Assembly (NCBI RefSeq): GCF_051014685.1
Contig: NW_027478987.1
Coordinates: forward strand, 186,001-250,000
Length of the DNA stretch: 64,000 nucleotides
Source of the DNA: Ptiloglossa arizonensis
Lineage: Eukaryota; Arthropoda; Insecta; Hymenoptera; Colletidae
Direction of reading: 5' to 3'
In this document: positions 28,601-43,500 of the stretch, piece by piece
How the letters are laid out: each line of letters begins with the position of its first letter
How positions within the stretch are numbered: position 1 is the stretch's first letter
Notes under the pieces: generated by a model
What the model saw: the letters and a program-made list of their open reading frames with translations, nothing else
Databases searched by the model: none
Told to the model about the DNA's origin: nothing
Translations under genes and position numbers: made by a program

Positions 28601-30017
28601 TTATACGTTATACGTTATACGTTATACGTGATACGTTATACGTTATACGTTATACGTTATACGTTATACGTTATACGTCATACGTTATACGTTATACGTT
28701 ATACGTTATACGTTATACGTTATACGTTATACGTTATACGTTATACGTTATACGTTATACTTTATACGTTATACGTTATACGTCATAGGTTATACGTTAT
28801 GCGTTATACGTTATACGTTATACGTCATACGTTATACGTTATACGTTACACGTCATACGTTATACGTAATACGTTATACGTTATACGTTATACGATATAC
28901 GTTATACGTTATACGTCATAGGGTATACGTTATACGTTATTCGTTATGCGTTATACGTTATACGTTATACGTTATACGTTATACGTTATACGTTTTACGT
29001 TACACGTTATACGTTATACGTTATACGTCATACGTTATACGGTATACGATATACGTTATGCGTTATATGTTATACGTTATACGTTATACGTTATACGTTA
29101 TAGGTTATACGTTTTACGTTATTCGTTATGCGTTATACGTTATACGTTATACGTTATACGTTATACGTTATACGGTATACGATATACGTTATACGTTATA
29201 CGTTATACGTTATACGTTATACGTTATACTTTATACGTTATACGTTATACGTTATACGTTATACGTTATACGTTATACGTTATACGTTATACGTTATAGG
29301 TTATACGTTATACGTTATACGTTATACGTTATACGTTATACGTTATACGTCATACGTTATACGGTATACGATATACGTTATGCGTTATATGTTATACGTT
29401 ATACGTTATACGTTATACGTTATAGGTTATACGTTATACGTTATTCGTTATGCGTTATACGTTATACGTTATACGTTATACGTTATACGTTATACGGTAT
29501 ACGATATACGTTATACGTTATACGTTATACGTTATACGTTATACGTTATACTTTATACGTTATACGTTATACGTTATACGTTATACGTTATACGTTATAC
29601 GTTATACGTTATACGTTATAGGTTATACGTTATACGTTATACGTTATACGTTATACGTTATACGTTATACGTTATACGTTATACGTTATACGTTATACGT
29701 TATACGTTATACGTTATACGCTATACGTTATACGTTATACGTTATACGTTATACGTTATACGTTATACGTTTTACGTTATACGTTATACGTTATACGTTA
29801 TACGTTATACGTTATACGTTATACGTTATACATTATACGTGATACGGTATACGTTATACGTTATACGTTATGCGTTATATAATACGTTATGCGTTATACG
29901 TTTTACGTTATTCGTTATACGTTATACGTTATACGTTATACGTTATACGTCATAGGTTATACGTTATACGTTATTCGTTATGCGTTATACGTTATACGTT
30001 ATACGTTATACGTTATA
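25607..30017 (+). repeat. Array domain B: B-type haplotypes only
   Basis: M1, M5 and M7 are absent. Recurring signatures are adjacent CGGTATA-CGATATA followed by GCGTTAT-CGTTTTA-CGTTATT-CGTGATA, CGTCATA-GGTTATA followed two units later by CGTTATT-CGTTAGG or CGTTATT-CGTTATG, and CGTAATA followed by CGATATA-CGTGATA. Within it, 29,040-29,300 and 29,350-29,620 are near-identical neighbours about 322 bp (46 units) apart. Confidence 0.8.
26182..26680 (+). repeat. 0.5-kb segment shared with 15,670-16,170 (D4)
   Basis: The partner of the segment 10.5 kb to the left. It lies just beyond the last M5 block (25,549-25,606) and shows that exchange has moved B-type sequence across the domain A boundary. 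Confidence 0.83.
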
Positions 30018-30025
30018 CGTTTATA
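30018..30025 (+). repeat. Eight-base unit CGTTTATA
   Basis: One extra T shifts the register by +1. It lies at the left edge of the M5-prime region. A compensating six-base unit lies 456 bp to the right. Confidence 0.9.
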
Positions 30026-30361
30026 CGTTATACGTTATACGTTATACGTTATACGTTATACGTTATACGTTATACGTTATACGTTATACGTTATACGTTA
30101 TACGTTATACGTTATACGTTATACGTTATACGTTATACGTTATACGTTATACGTTATACGTTATACGTTATACGTTATACGTTATACGTTCTACGTTCTA
30201 CGTTATACGTTATACGTTATACGTTATACGTTATACGTTATACGTTATACGTTATACGTTATACGTTATACGTTATACGTTATACGTTATACGTTATACG
30301 TTATACGTTATACGTTATACGTTATACGTTATACGTTATACGTTATACGTTATACGTTATA

Positions 30362-30419
30362 CGTTACATGTTATACGTTCTACGTTATACGTTATACGTT
30401 ACATGTTATACGTTCTACG
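30362..30419 (+). repeat. M5-prime block (M5 without the ATAAG unit), first of 7 copies
   Basis: The same CGTTACATG / CGTTCTA doublet as M5, but the middle ATAAG unit is consensus. Copies start at 30,362, 34,112, 34,196, 34,518, 34,966, 35,524 and 36,238. The copies at 34,112 and 34,518 carry CGTTCGATG in the second half; those at 34,196 and 35,524 begin CGTTACAGG; that at 34,966 has ATAGG before the second half. This form is confined to 30.3-36.3 kb and is a regional subtype of M5. Confidence 0.85.
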
Positions 30420-30473
30420 TTATGCGTTATACGTTATACGTTATACGTTATACGTTATGCGTTATACGTTATA

Positions 30474-30479
30474 CGTATA
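30474..30479 (+). repeat. Six-base unit CGTATA
   Basis: The loss of one T shifts the register by -1 and restores the phase present before 30,018. Confidence 0.9.
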
Positions 30480-30739
30480 CGTTATACGTTATACGTTATA
30501 CGTTATACGTTATACGTTATACGTTATACGTTATACGTTATACGTTATACGTTATACGTTATACGTTATACGTTATACGTTATACGTTATACGTTATACG
30601 TTATACGTTATGCGTTATACGTTATACGTTATACGTTATACGTTATACGTTATACGTTATACGTTATACGCTATAGGTTATACGTTATACGTTATACGTT
30701 ATACGTTATACGTTATACGTTATACGTTATACGTTATAC

Positions 30740-33700
30740 GTTATACCTTATACGTTATACGTTATACGTTATACGTTATACGTTATACGTTATACGTTAT
30801 ACGTTATACGTTATACGCTATACGTTATACGTTATACGTTATACGTTTTACGTTATACGTTATACGTTATACATTATACGTTATACGTTATACGTTATAC
30901 GTTATACGTTATACGTTATACGTTATACGTCATACGTTACACATTATTCGTAATACATTATACGTGATACGGTATACGTTGTACGTCATACGTTATACGT
31001 TATACGTTATACGTTACACGTTATACGTTATACGTTATACGTTACACGTTATTCGTAATACATTATACGTGATACGGTATACGTTGTACGTCATACGTTA
31101 TACGTTATACGTTATACGTTATGCGTTATACGTTATATAAATACGTTATGCCTTATACGTTTTACGTTATTCCTTATACGTTATACGTTATACGTTATAC
31201 GTTTTACGTTATACGTTATACGTTGTACATTGTACGTTATACGTTATACGTTATACCTTATACGTTATACGTTATACGGTATACGTTATACGTTATGCGT
31301 TATACGTTTTACATTATACGTTATACGTTATACGTTATACGTTTTACAATATACGTTATACGTTATACGTTATACGCTATACGTTATACGTTATACGTTA
31401 TACGTTATACGTTATACGTTATACGTTTTACGTTATACGTTATACGTTATACGTTATACGTTATACGTTATACGTTATACGTTATACGTTATACGTTATA
31501 CGTTATACGATATACGTGATACGTTATACGTTATACGTTATACGTCATAGGTTATACGTTACACGTTATTCGTTAGGCGTTATACGTTATACGTTATACG
31601 TTATACGTTATACGTTATACGTTATACGTTATACGTTATACGGTATACGATATACGCAATACGTTATACGTTAAACGTTATACGATATACGTTATACGTT
31701 ATACGTTATACGTTATACGTCATAGGTTATACGTTATACGTTATTCGTTAGGCGTTATACGTTATACGTTATACGTTATACGTTATACGTTATACGTTAT
31801 ACGTTATACGTTATACGTTATACGTTATACGTTATACGTTATACATTGTACGTTATACGTTATACGTTATACCTTATACGTTATACGTTATACGTTATAC
31901 GTTATACGTTATACGTTATACGTTATACGTTATACGTTATACGTTATACGTTATACGTAATACGTTATACGTTATACGTTATACGATATACGTTATACGT
32001 TATACGTTATACGTTATACGTCATAGGTTATACGTTATACGTTATTCGTTAGGCGTTATACGTTATACGTTATACGTTATACGTTATACGTTATACGGTA
32101 TACGATATACGTTATGCGTTATACGTTTTACGTTATTCGTTATACGTTATACGTTATACGTTATGCGTTATACGTTTTACGTTATTCGTTATACGTTATA
32201 CGTTATACGTTATACGTTATACGTTATACGTTATACGTTATACGTTATACGTTATACGTTATTCGTTAGGCGTTATACGTTATACGTTATACGTTATACG
32301 TTATACGTTATACGTTATACGTTATACGGTATACGATATACGTTATGCGTTATATGTTATACGTTATACGTTATACGTTATACGTTATACGTTATACGTT
32401 ATACGTTATACGGTATACGATATACGTTATGCGTTTTACGTTATTCGTGATACGTTATACGTTATACGTTATACGTTATACGTTATACGTTATACGTAAT
32501 ACGTTATACCTTATACGTTATACGATATACGTGATACGTTATACGTTATACGTCATACGTCATAGGTTATACGTTATACGTTATTCGTTAGGCGTTATAC
32601 GTTATACGTTATACGTTATACGTTATACGTCATACGTTATACGGTATACGATATACGTTATGCGTTATATGTTATACGTTATACGTTATAGGTTATACGT
32701 TATACGTTATAGGTTATACGTTATACGTTATTCGTTATGCGTTATACGTTATACGATATACGTTATACGTTATACGTTATACGGTATACGATATACGTTA
32801 TGCGTTTTACGTTATTCGTGATACGTTATACGTTATACGTTATACGTTATACGTTATACGTTATACGTTATACGTTATACGTAATACGTTATACGTTATA
32901 CGTTATACGATATACGTTATACGTTATACGTTATACGTTATACGTTATACGTCATAGGTTATACGTTATACGTTATTCGTTAGGCGTTATACGTTATACG
33001 TTATACGATATACGTTATACGTTATACGTTATACGTTATACGTTATACGTTGTACGTTATACGTTATACGTTATACGTTATACGTTATACGTTATACGTT
33101 ATACGTTATACGTTATACGTTATACTTTATACGTTATACGTTATACGTTATACGTTATACGTTATACGTTATACGTTATACGTTATACGTTATACGTTAT
33201 ACGTTATACGATATACGTGATACGTTATACGTTATACGTTATACGTTATACGTTATACGTTATACGTTATACGTCATAGGTTATACGTTATGCGTTATAC
33301 GTTATACGTTATACGTTATACGTTATACGTTATACGTTACACGTCATACGTTATACGTAATACGTTATACGTTATACGTTATACGATATACGTTATACGT
33401 TATACGTCATAGGGTATACGTTATACGTTATTCGTTATGCGTTATACGTTATACTTTATACGTTATACGTTATACGTTATACGTTTTACGTTACACGTTA
33501 TACGTTACACGTTATACGTTACACGTTATTCGTAATACATTATACGTGATACGGTATACGTTATACGCTATACGTTATACGGTGTACGATATACGTTATG
33601 CGTTTTACGTTATTCGTGATACGTTATACGTTATACGTTATACGTTATACGTTATACGTAATACGTTATACGTTATACGTTATACGATATACGTTATACG

Positions 33701-33920
33701 TTACACGTTATACGTTATACGTCATAGGTTATACGTTATACGTTATTCGTTAGGCGTTATACGTTATACGTTATATGTTATACGTTATACGTTATACGTT
33801 ATACGGTATACGATATACGTTATGCGTTATACGTTCTACGTTATTCGTTATACGTTTTACGTTATACGTTATACGTTATACGTTATACGTTATACGTTAT
33901 ACGGTATACGATATACGTTA
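30740..33920 (+). repeat. 3.2-kb segment duplicated at a distance (D5, copy 1)
   Basis: It matches about 36,603-39,712. The offset is 5,863 bp at the left (CCTTATA 30,746/36,609; CGCTATA 30,816/36,679; ACACATT 30,939/36,802) and 5,791-5,792 bp at the right. The change reflects small expansions plus a net loss of about 15 units in copy 2 near 32.4/38.3 kb. The rare CGTTGTA-CATTGTA pair and the TATGCC unit occur in both. Confidence 0.87.
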
Positions 33921-36900
33921 TGCGTTATACGTTATACGTTATACGTTATACGTTATACGTTATACGTCATACGTTATACGTCATGCGTTATACGTTATAC
34001 GTTATACGTTATACGTTATACGTTATACGTTATACGTTATACGTTATACGTTATACGTTATACGTTATACGTTATACGTTATACGTTATACGTTATACGT
34101 TATACGTTATACGTTACATGTTATACGTTCTACGTTATACGTTATACGTTCGATGTTATACGTTATACGTTATACGTTATACGTTATACGTTATACGTTA
34201 CAGGTTATACGTTCTACGTTATACGTTATACGTTACATGTTATACGTTCTACGTTATACGTTATACGTTATACGTTATACGTTATACGTTATACGTTATA
34301 CGTTATACGTTATACGTTATACGTTATACGTTATACGTTATACGTTATACGTTATACGTTATACGTTATACGTCATACGTTATACGTCATGCGTTATACG
34401 TTATACGTTATACGTTATACGTTATACGTTATACGTTATACGTTATACGTTATACGTTATACGTTATACGTTATACGTTATACGTTATACGTTATACGTT
34501 ATACGTTATACGTTATACGTTACATGTTATACGTTCTACGTTATACGTTATACGTTCGATGTTATACGTTCTACGTTATACGTTATACGTTATACGTTAT
34601 ACGTTATACGTTATGCGTTATACGTTATACGTTATACGTTATACGTTATACGTTATACGTTATACGTTATACGTTATACGTTATACGTTATACGTTATAC
34701 GTTATACGTTATACGTTATACGTTATACGTTATACGTTATACGTTATACGTTATGCGTTATACGTTATACGTTATACGTTATACGTTATACGTTATACGT
34801 TATACGTTATACGCTATAGGTTATACGTTATACGTTATACGTTATACGTTATACGTTATACGTTATACGTTATACGTTATACGTTATACCTTATACGTTA
34901 TACGTTATACGTTATACGTTATACGTTATACGTTATACGTTCTACGTTATACGTTATACGTTATACGTTACATGTTATACGTTCTACGTTATACGTTATA
35001 GGTTACATGTTATACGTTCTACGTTATACGTTATACGTTATACGTTATACGTTCTACGTTATACGTTATACGTTATACGTTATACGTTACACGTTATTCG
35101 TAATACATTATACGTGATACGGTATACGTTGTACGTCATACGTTATACGTTATACGTTATACGTTATACGTTATACGTTATACGTTACACGTTATTCGTA
35201 ATACATTATACGTGATACGGTATACGTTGTACGTCATACGTTATACGTTATACGTTATACGTTATACGTTATACGTTATATAATACGTTATGCCTTATAC
35301 GCTTTACGTTATTCGCAATACGTTATACGTTATACGTTATACGTTTTACGTTATACGTTATACGTTATACATTGTACGTTATACGTTATACGTTATACCT
35401 TATACGTTATAAGTTATACGTTATACGTTATACGTTATACGTTATACGTTATACGTTATACGTTATACGTTATACGTTATACGTTATACGTTATACGTTA
35501 TACGTTATACGTTATACGTTATACGTTACAGGTTATACGTTCTACGTTATACGTTATACGTTACATGTTATACGTTCTACGTTATACGTTATACGTTATA
35601 CGTTATACGTTATACGTTATACGTTATACGTTATACGTTATACGTTATACGTTATACGTTATACGTTATACGTTATACGTTATACGTCATACGTTATACG
35701 TTATACGTTATACGTTATACGTTATACGTTATACGTTATACGTTATACGTTATAGGTTATACGTTATACGTTATACGTTATACTTTATACGTTATACGTT
35801 AAACGTTATACGTTATACGTTATATGTTATACGTTACACGGTATCCGTTATACGTTATACGTTATACGTTATACGTTATACGTTATACGTTATACGTTAT
35901 ACGTTATACGTTATACGTTATACGTTATACGTTATACGTTATACGTTATACGTTATACGTTATACGTTATACGTTATACGTTATACGTTATACGTTATAC
36001 GTTATACGTTATACGTTATACGTTATACGTTATACGTTATACGTTATACGTTATACGTTCTACGTTATACGTTATACGTTATACGTTATACGTTATACGT
36101 TATACGTTATACGTTATACGTTATACGTTATACGTTATACGTTATACGTTATACGTTATACGTTATACGTTATACGTTATACGTTATACGTTATACGTTA
36201 TACGTTATACGTTATACGTTATACGTTATACGTTATACGTTACATGTTATACGTTCTACGTTATACGTTATACGTTACATGTTATACGTTCTACGTTATA
36301 CGTTATACGTTATACGTTATACGTTATACGTTATGCGTTATACGTTATACGTTATACGTTATACGTTATACGTTATACGTTATACGTTATACGATATACG
36401 TGATACGTTATACGTTATACGTTATACGTTATACGTTATACGTTATACGTTATACGTCATAGGTTATACGTTATGCGTTATACGTTATACGTTATACGTT
36501 ATACGTTATACGTTATACGTTACACGTCATACGTTATACGTAATACGTTATACGTTATACGTTATACGTTATACGTTATACGTTATACGTTATACGTTAT
36601 GCGTTATACCTTATACGTTATACGTTATACGTTATACGTTATACGTTATACGTTATACGTTATACGTTATACGTTATACGCTATACGTTATACGTTATAC
36701 GTTATACGTTTTACGTTATACGTTATACGTTATACATTATACGTTATACGTTATACGTTATACGTTATACGTTATACGTTATACGTTATACGTCATACGT
36801 TACACATTATTCGTAATACATTATACGTGATACGGTATACGTTGTACGTCATACGTTATACGTTATACGTTATACGTTACACGTTATACGTTATACGTTA

Positions 36901-37306
36901 TACGTTACACGTTATTCGTAATACATTATACGTGATACGGTATACGTTGTACGTCATACGTTATACGTTATACGTTATACGTTATGCGTTATACGTTATA
37001 TAATACGTTATGCCTTATACGTTTTACGTTATTCCTTATACGTTATACGTTATACGTTATACGTTTTACGTTATACGTTATACGTTGTACATTGTACGTT
37101 ATACGTTATACGTTATACCTTATACGTTATACGTTATACGGTATACGTTATACGTTATGCGTTATACGTTTTACATTATACGTTATACGTTATACGTTAT
37201 ACGTTTTACAATATACGTTATACGTTATACGTTATACGCTATACGTTATACGTTATACGTTATACGTTATACGTTATACGTTATACGTTTTACGTTATAC
37301 GTTATA

Positions 37307-37312
37307 CGTATA
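37307..37312 (+). repeat. Six-base unit CGTATA (second occurrence)
   Basis: The same one-base loss as at 30,474, in a different context: after CGTTTTA in D5 copy 2. The matching place in copy 1 (near 31.44 kb) is a normal heptamer, so the loss came after the duplication. Confidence 0.9.
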
Positions 37313-39482
37313 CGTTATACGTTATACGTTATACGTTATACGTTATACGTTATACGTTATACGTTATACGATATACGTGATACGTTATACGTTATACGTT
37401 ATACGTCATAGGTTATACGTTACACGTTATTCGTTAGGCGTTATACGTTATACGTTATACGTTATACGTTATACGTTATACGTTATACGTTATACGTTAT
37501 ACGGTATACGATATACGCAATACGTTATACGTTATACGTTATACGATATACGTTATACGTTATACGTTATACGTTATACGTCATAGGTTATACGTTATAC
37601 GTTATTCGTTAGGCGTTATACGTTATACGTTATACGTTATACGTTATACGTTATACGTTATACGTTATACGTTATACGTTATACGTTATACGTTATACGT
37701 TATACGTTATACGTTATACGTTATACGTTATACATTGTACGTTATACGTTATACGTTATACCTTATACGTTATACGTTATACGTTATACGTTATACGTTA
37801 TACGTTATACGTTATACGTTATACGTTATACGTTATACGTTATACGTTATACGTAATACGTTATACGTTATACGTTATACGATATACGTTATACGTTATA
37901 CGTTATACGTTATACGTCATAGGTTATACGTTATACGTTATTCGTTAGGAGTTATACGTTATACGTTATACGTTATACGTTATACGTTATACGGTATACG
38001 ATATACGTTATGCGTTATACGTTTTACGTTATTCGTTATACGTTATACGTTATACGTTATGCGTTATACGTTTTACGTTATTCGTTATACGTTATAGGTT
38101 ATACGTTATACGTTATACGTTATACGTTATACGTTATACGTTATACGTTATACGTTATTCGTTAGGCGTTATACGTTATACGTTATACGTTATACGTTAT
38201 ACGTTATACGTTATACGTTATACGGTATACGATATACGTTATGCGTTATATGTTATACGTTATACGTTATACGTTATACGTTATACGTAATACGTTATAC
38301 CTTATACGTTATACGATATACGTGATACGTTATACGTTATACGTCATACGTCATAGGTTATACGTTATACGTTATTCGTTAGGCGTTATACGTTATACGT
38401 TATACGTTATACGTTATACGTCATACGTTATACGGTATACGATATACGTTATGCGTTATATGTTATACGTTATACGTTATAGGTTATACGTTATACGTTA
38501 TAGGTTATACGTTATACGTTATTCGTTATGCGTTATACGTTATACGATATACGTTATACGTTATACGTTATACGGTATACGATATACGTTATGCGTTTTA
38601 CGTTATTCGTGATACGTTATACGTTATACGTTATACGTTATACGTTATACGTTATACGTTATACGTTATACGTAATACGTTATACGTTATACGTTATACG
38701 ATATACGTTATACGTTATACGTTATACGTTATACGTTATACGTCATAGGTTATACGTTATACGTTATTCGTTAGGCGTTATACGTTATACGTTATACGAT
38801 ATACGTTATACGTTATACGTTATACGTTATACGTTATACGTTGTACGTTATACGTTATACGTTATACGTTATACGTTATACGTTATACGTTATACGTTAT
38901 ACGTTATACGTTATACTTTATACGTTATACGTTATACGTTATACGTTATACGTTATACGTTATACGTTATACGTTATACGTTATACGTTATACGTTATAC
39001 GATATACGTGATACGTTATACGTTATACGTTATACGTTATACGTTATACGTTATACGTTATACGTCATAGGTTATACGTTATGCGTTATACGTTATACGT
39101 TATACGTTATACGTTATACGTTATACGTTACACGTCATACGTTATACGTAATACGTTATACGTTATACGTTATACGATATACGTTATACGTTATACGTCA
39201 TAGGGTATACGTTATACGTTATTCGTTATGCGTTATACGTTATACTTTATACGTTATACGTTATACGTTATACGTTTTACGTTACACGTTATACGTTACA
39301 CGTTATACGTTACACGTTATTCGTAATACATTATACGTGATACGGTATACGTTATACGCTATACGTTATACGGTGTACGATATACGTTATGCGTTTTACG
39401 TTATTCGTGATACGTTATACGTTATACGTTATACGTTATACGTTATACGTAATACGTTATACGTTATACGTTATACGATATA

Positions 39483-39490
39483 CGTTATTA
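39483..39490 (+). repeat. Eight-base unit CGTTATTA
   Basis: A single-base gain private to D5 copy 2. The corresponding unit in copy 1 (near 33.69 kb) is of normal length. Confidence 0.9.
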
Positions 39491-40029
39491 CGTTACACGT
39501 TATACGTTATACGTCATAGGTTATACGTTATACGTTATTCGTTAGGCGTTATACGTTATACGTTATATGTTATACGTTATACGTTATACGTTATACGGTA
39601 TACGATATACGTTATGCGTTATACGTTCTACGTTATTCGTTATACGTTTTACGTTATACGTTATACGTTATACGTTATACGTTATACGTTATACGGTATA
39701 CGATATACGTTATGCGTTATACGTTTTACGTTATTCGTTATACGTTTTACGTTATACGTTATACGTTATACGTTATACGTTATACGTTATACGTAATACG
39801 TTATACGTTATACGTTATACGATATACGTTATACGTTACACGTTACACGTTATACGTCATAGGTTATACGTTATACGTTATTCGTTAGGCGTTATACGTT
39901 ATACGTTATACGTTATACGTTATACGTTATACGTTATACGTTATACGTTATACGTTATACGTTATACGGTATACGTTATACGTTATACGTTATAGGTTAT
40001 ACGTTATACGTTATACGTTATACGTTATA

Positions 40030-40393
40030 GGTCATACCTTATACGTGATACGTCATACGTTATACGTTATACGTTATACGTTATACGTTATACGTTATAC
40101 GTTATACGTTATACGTTATACGTTATACGTTATACGTTATACGGTATACGTTATACGTTATACGTTATAGGTTATACGTTATACGTTATACGTTATACGT
40201 TATACGTTATAGGTCATACCTTATACGTGATACGTCATACGTTATACGTTATACGTTATACGTTATACGTTATACGTTATACGTTATACGTTATACGTTA
40301 TACGTTATACGTTATACGTTATACGTTATACCCTATACGTTATACGTTATACGTTATACGTTATACGTTATACGTTATAGGTCATACCTTATA
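40030..40393 (+). repeat. M7 pair 182 bp apart, with a near copy following
   Basis: M7 starts at 40,030 and 40,212 are 182 bp (26 units) apart, and a CGGTATA unit plus a GGTTATA unit lie between them. The same 182-bp pair recurs at 50,908/51,090, 56,704/56,886 and 57,551/57,733, and as 175 bp at 59,000/59,175. Confidence 0.85.
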
Positions 40394-40764
40394 CGTGATA
40401 CGTCATACGTTAGACGTTATGCGTTATACGTTATACGTTATACGTTATACGTTATACGTTATACGTTATACGTTATACGTTATACGTTATACGTTATACG
40501 TTATACGTTATACGTTATACGTTATACGTTATACGTTATACGTTATACGTTATACGTTATACGTTATACGTTATACGCTATACGTTATACGTTATACGTT
40601 ATACGTTATACGTTATACGTTATACGTTATACGTTATACGTTATACGTTATACGTTATACGTTATACGATATACGTTATACGTTATACGTTATACGTTAT
40701 ACGTTATACGTTATACGTTATACGTTATACGTTATACGTTATACGTTATACGTTATACGATATA

Positions 40765-40829
40765 CGTTCTGCGTTACACGTCATACGTTATACGTTAAAT
40801 GTTATACGTCATAGGTTATACGATACACG
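40765..40829 (+). repeat. M8 block, isolated left copy
   Basis: A 65-bp signature: CGTTCTG-CGTTACA-CGTCATA, one consensus unit, CGTTAAA-TGTTATA-CGTCATA-GGTTATA-CGATACA-CG. It sits at the end of an M7 to CGCTATA (40,576) to M8 series like those at 61.5-63.8 kb, but about 20 kb away from the others. Confidence 0.88.
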
Positions 40830-41156
40830 TTATACGTTATACGTTATACGGTATACGTTATACGTTATACGTTATACGTTATACGTTATACGTTATACGT
40901 TATACGTTATACGTTATACGTTATACGTTATACGTTATACGTTATACGTTATAGGTCATACCTTATACGTGATACGTCATACGTTAGACGTTATGCGTTA
41001 TACGTTATACGTTATACGTTATACGTTATACGTTATACGTTATACGTTATACGTTATACGTTATACGTTATACGTTATACGTTATACGTTATACGTTATA
41101 CGTTATACGTTATACGTTATACGTTATACGTTATACGTTATACGTTATAGGTTATA

Positions 41157-41485
41157 CGTTATACGTTATACGTTATACGTTATACGTTATACGTTATACG
41201 TTATACGTTATACGTTATACGTTATACGTTATACGTTATACGTTATACGTTATACGTTATACGTTATACGTTATACGTTATACGTTATACGTTATACGTT
41301 ATACGTTATACGTTATACGTTATACGTTATACGTTATACGTTATACGTTATACGTTATACGTTATACGTTATACGTTATACGTTATACGTTATACGTTAT
41401 ACGTTATACGTTATACGTTATACGTTATACGTTATACGTTATACGTTATACGTTATACGTTATACGTTATACGTTATACGTTATA
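41157..41485 (+). repeat. Pure consensus tract of 47 exact heptamers
   Basis: 329 bp without a single deviation, between GGTTATA at 41,150 and CGTTACA at 41,486. It is the second-longest exact run noticed. Confidence 0.93.
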
Positions 41486-41723
41486 CGTTACACGTTATAC
41501 GTTACACGTTATACGTTATACGTTATACGTTATACGTTATACGTTATACGTTATACGTTATACGTTATACGTTATACGTTATACGTTATACGTTATACGT
41601 TATACGTTATACGTTATACGTTATACGTTATACGTTATACGTTATACGTTATACGTTATACGTTATACGTTATACGTTATACGTTATACGTTATACGTTA
41701 TACGTTATACGTTATACGTTATA

Positions 41724-41731
41724 AGATTATA
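41724..41731 (+). repeat. Eight-base unit AGATTATA
   Basis: A unit with both an inserted base and a C-to-A change, found once only, between two long pure consensus tracts. Confidence 0.9.
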
Positions 41732-42109
41732 CGTTATACGTTATACGTTATACGTTATACGTTATACGTTATACGTTATACGTCATACGTTATACGTTAT
41801 ACGTTATACGTTATACGTTATACGGTATACGATATACGTTATGCCTTATATGTTATACGTTATACGTTATACGTTATATGTTATACGTTATACGCTATAC
41901 GATATACGTTATACGTTTTACGTTATTCGAGATACGTTATACGTTATACGTTATACGTTATACGTTATACGTTATACGTTATACGTTATACGTTATACGT
42001 TATACGTTATACGTTATACGTTATACGTTATACGTTATACGTTATACGTTATACGTTATACGTTATACGTTATACGTTATACGTTATACGTTATACGTTA
42101 TACGTTATA

Positions 42110-43500
42110 GGTCCTACCTTATTCGTGATACGTCATACGTTATACGTTATACGTCATACGTTATACGTTATACGTTATACGTTATACGTTATACGTTATA
42201 CGTTATACGTTATACGTTATACGTTATACGTTATACGTTATACGTTATACGTTATACGTTATACGTTATACGTTATACGTTATACGTTATACGTTATACG
42301 TTATACGTTATACGTTATACGTTATACGTTATACGTTATACGTTATACGTTATACGTTATACGTTATACGTTATACGTTATACGTTATACGTTATACGTT
42401 ATACGTTATACGTTATACGTTATACGTTATACGTTATACGTTATACGTTATACGTTATACGTTATACGTTATACGTTATACGTTATACGTTATACGTTAT
42501 ACGTTATACGTTATACGTTATACGTTATACGTTATACGTTGTACGTTATACGTTATACGTTATACGTCATACGTTATACGTCATACGTTATACGTCACAC
42601 GTTATACGTTATACGTTATACGTTATACGTTATACGGTATACGATATACGTTATGCGTTATATGTTATACGTTATACGTTATACGTTATATGTTATACGT
42701 TATACGGTATACGATATACGTTATACGTTTTACGTTATTCGAGATACGTTATACGTTATACGTTATACGTTATACGTCATAGGTTATACGTTATACGTTA
42801 TTCGTTATGCGTTATACGTTATACGTTATACGTTATACGTTATACGTTATACGTTATACGGTATACGATATACGTTATGCGTTTTACGTTATTCGTGATA
42901 CGTTATACGTTAGACGTTATACGTTATACGTCATAGGTTATACGTTATACGTTATACGTTATACATTATACGTTATACGTTATACGTTATGCGTTATATG
43001 TTATACGATATACGTTATACGTTATACGTTATACGTTATACGTTATACGGTATACGATATACGTTATGCGTTTTACGTTATTCGTGATACGTTATACGTT
43101 ATACGTTATACGTTATACGTTATACGTTATACGTAATACGTTATACGTTATACGTTATACGTAATACGTTATACGTTATACGTTATACGATATACGTGAT
43201 ACGTTATACGTTATACGTTATACGTCATAGGTTATACGTTACACGTTATTCGTTAGGCGTTATACGTTATACGTTATACGTTATACGTTATACGTTATAC
43301 GTTATACGTTATACGTTATACGTTATACGTTATACGTTATACGTTATACGTTATACGTTATACGGTATACGATATACGTTATGCGTTATATGTTATACGT
43401 TATACGTTATACGTTATACGTTATACGTTATACGTTATACGGTATACGATATACGTTATGCGTTTTACGTTTTACGTTATTCGTTTTACGTTATACGTTA
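42110..43500 (+). repeat. 1.4-kb segment duplicated at 45,013-46,305 (D6, copy 1)
   Basis: The shared series is M7 with the CTTATTCGTG variant, a long pure tract, CGTTGTA, CGTCATA units, CGGTATA-CGATATA groups, a CGTTAGA and CGTTTTA-CGTTTTA. The offset is 2,903 bp at 42,119/45,022 and 2,805 bp from about 42.8 kb. The 98-bp (14-unit) difference arises mostly in the pure tract. Confidence 0.85.
42159..42536 (+). repeat. Longest pure tract noticed: 54 exact heptamers
   Basis: 378 bp of perfect repeat between CGTCATA at 42,152 and CGTTGTA at 42,537. The homologous tract in the duplicate near 45,036-45,340 is about 10 units shorter, so length has changed without point mutation. Confidence 0.93.

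Larger units (their letters stand above)
36603..39712 (+). repeat. 3.2-kb segment duplicated at a distance (D5, copy 2)
   Basis: The partner of 30,740-33,920. Private events are a six-base unit at 37,307, an eight-base unit at 39,483 and the loss of about 105 bp relative to copy 1. Copy 1 has its own private CGTTAAA near 31,673 and a six-base unit in the 31,131 marker. Confidence 0.87.
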
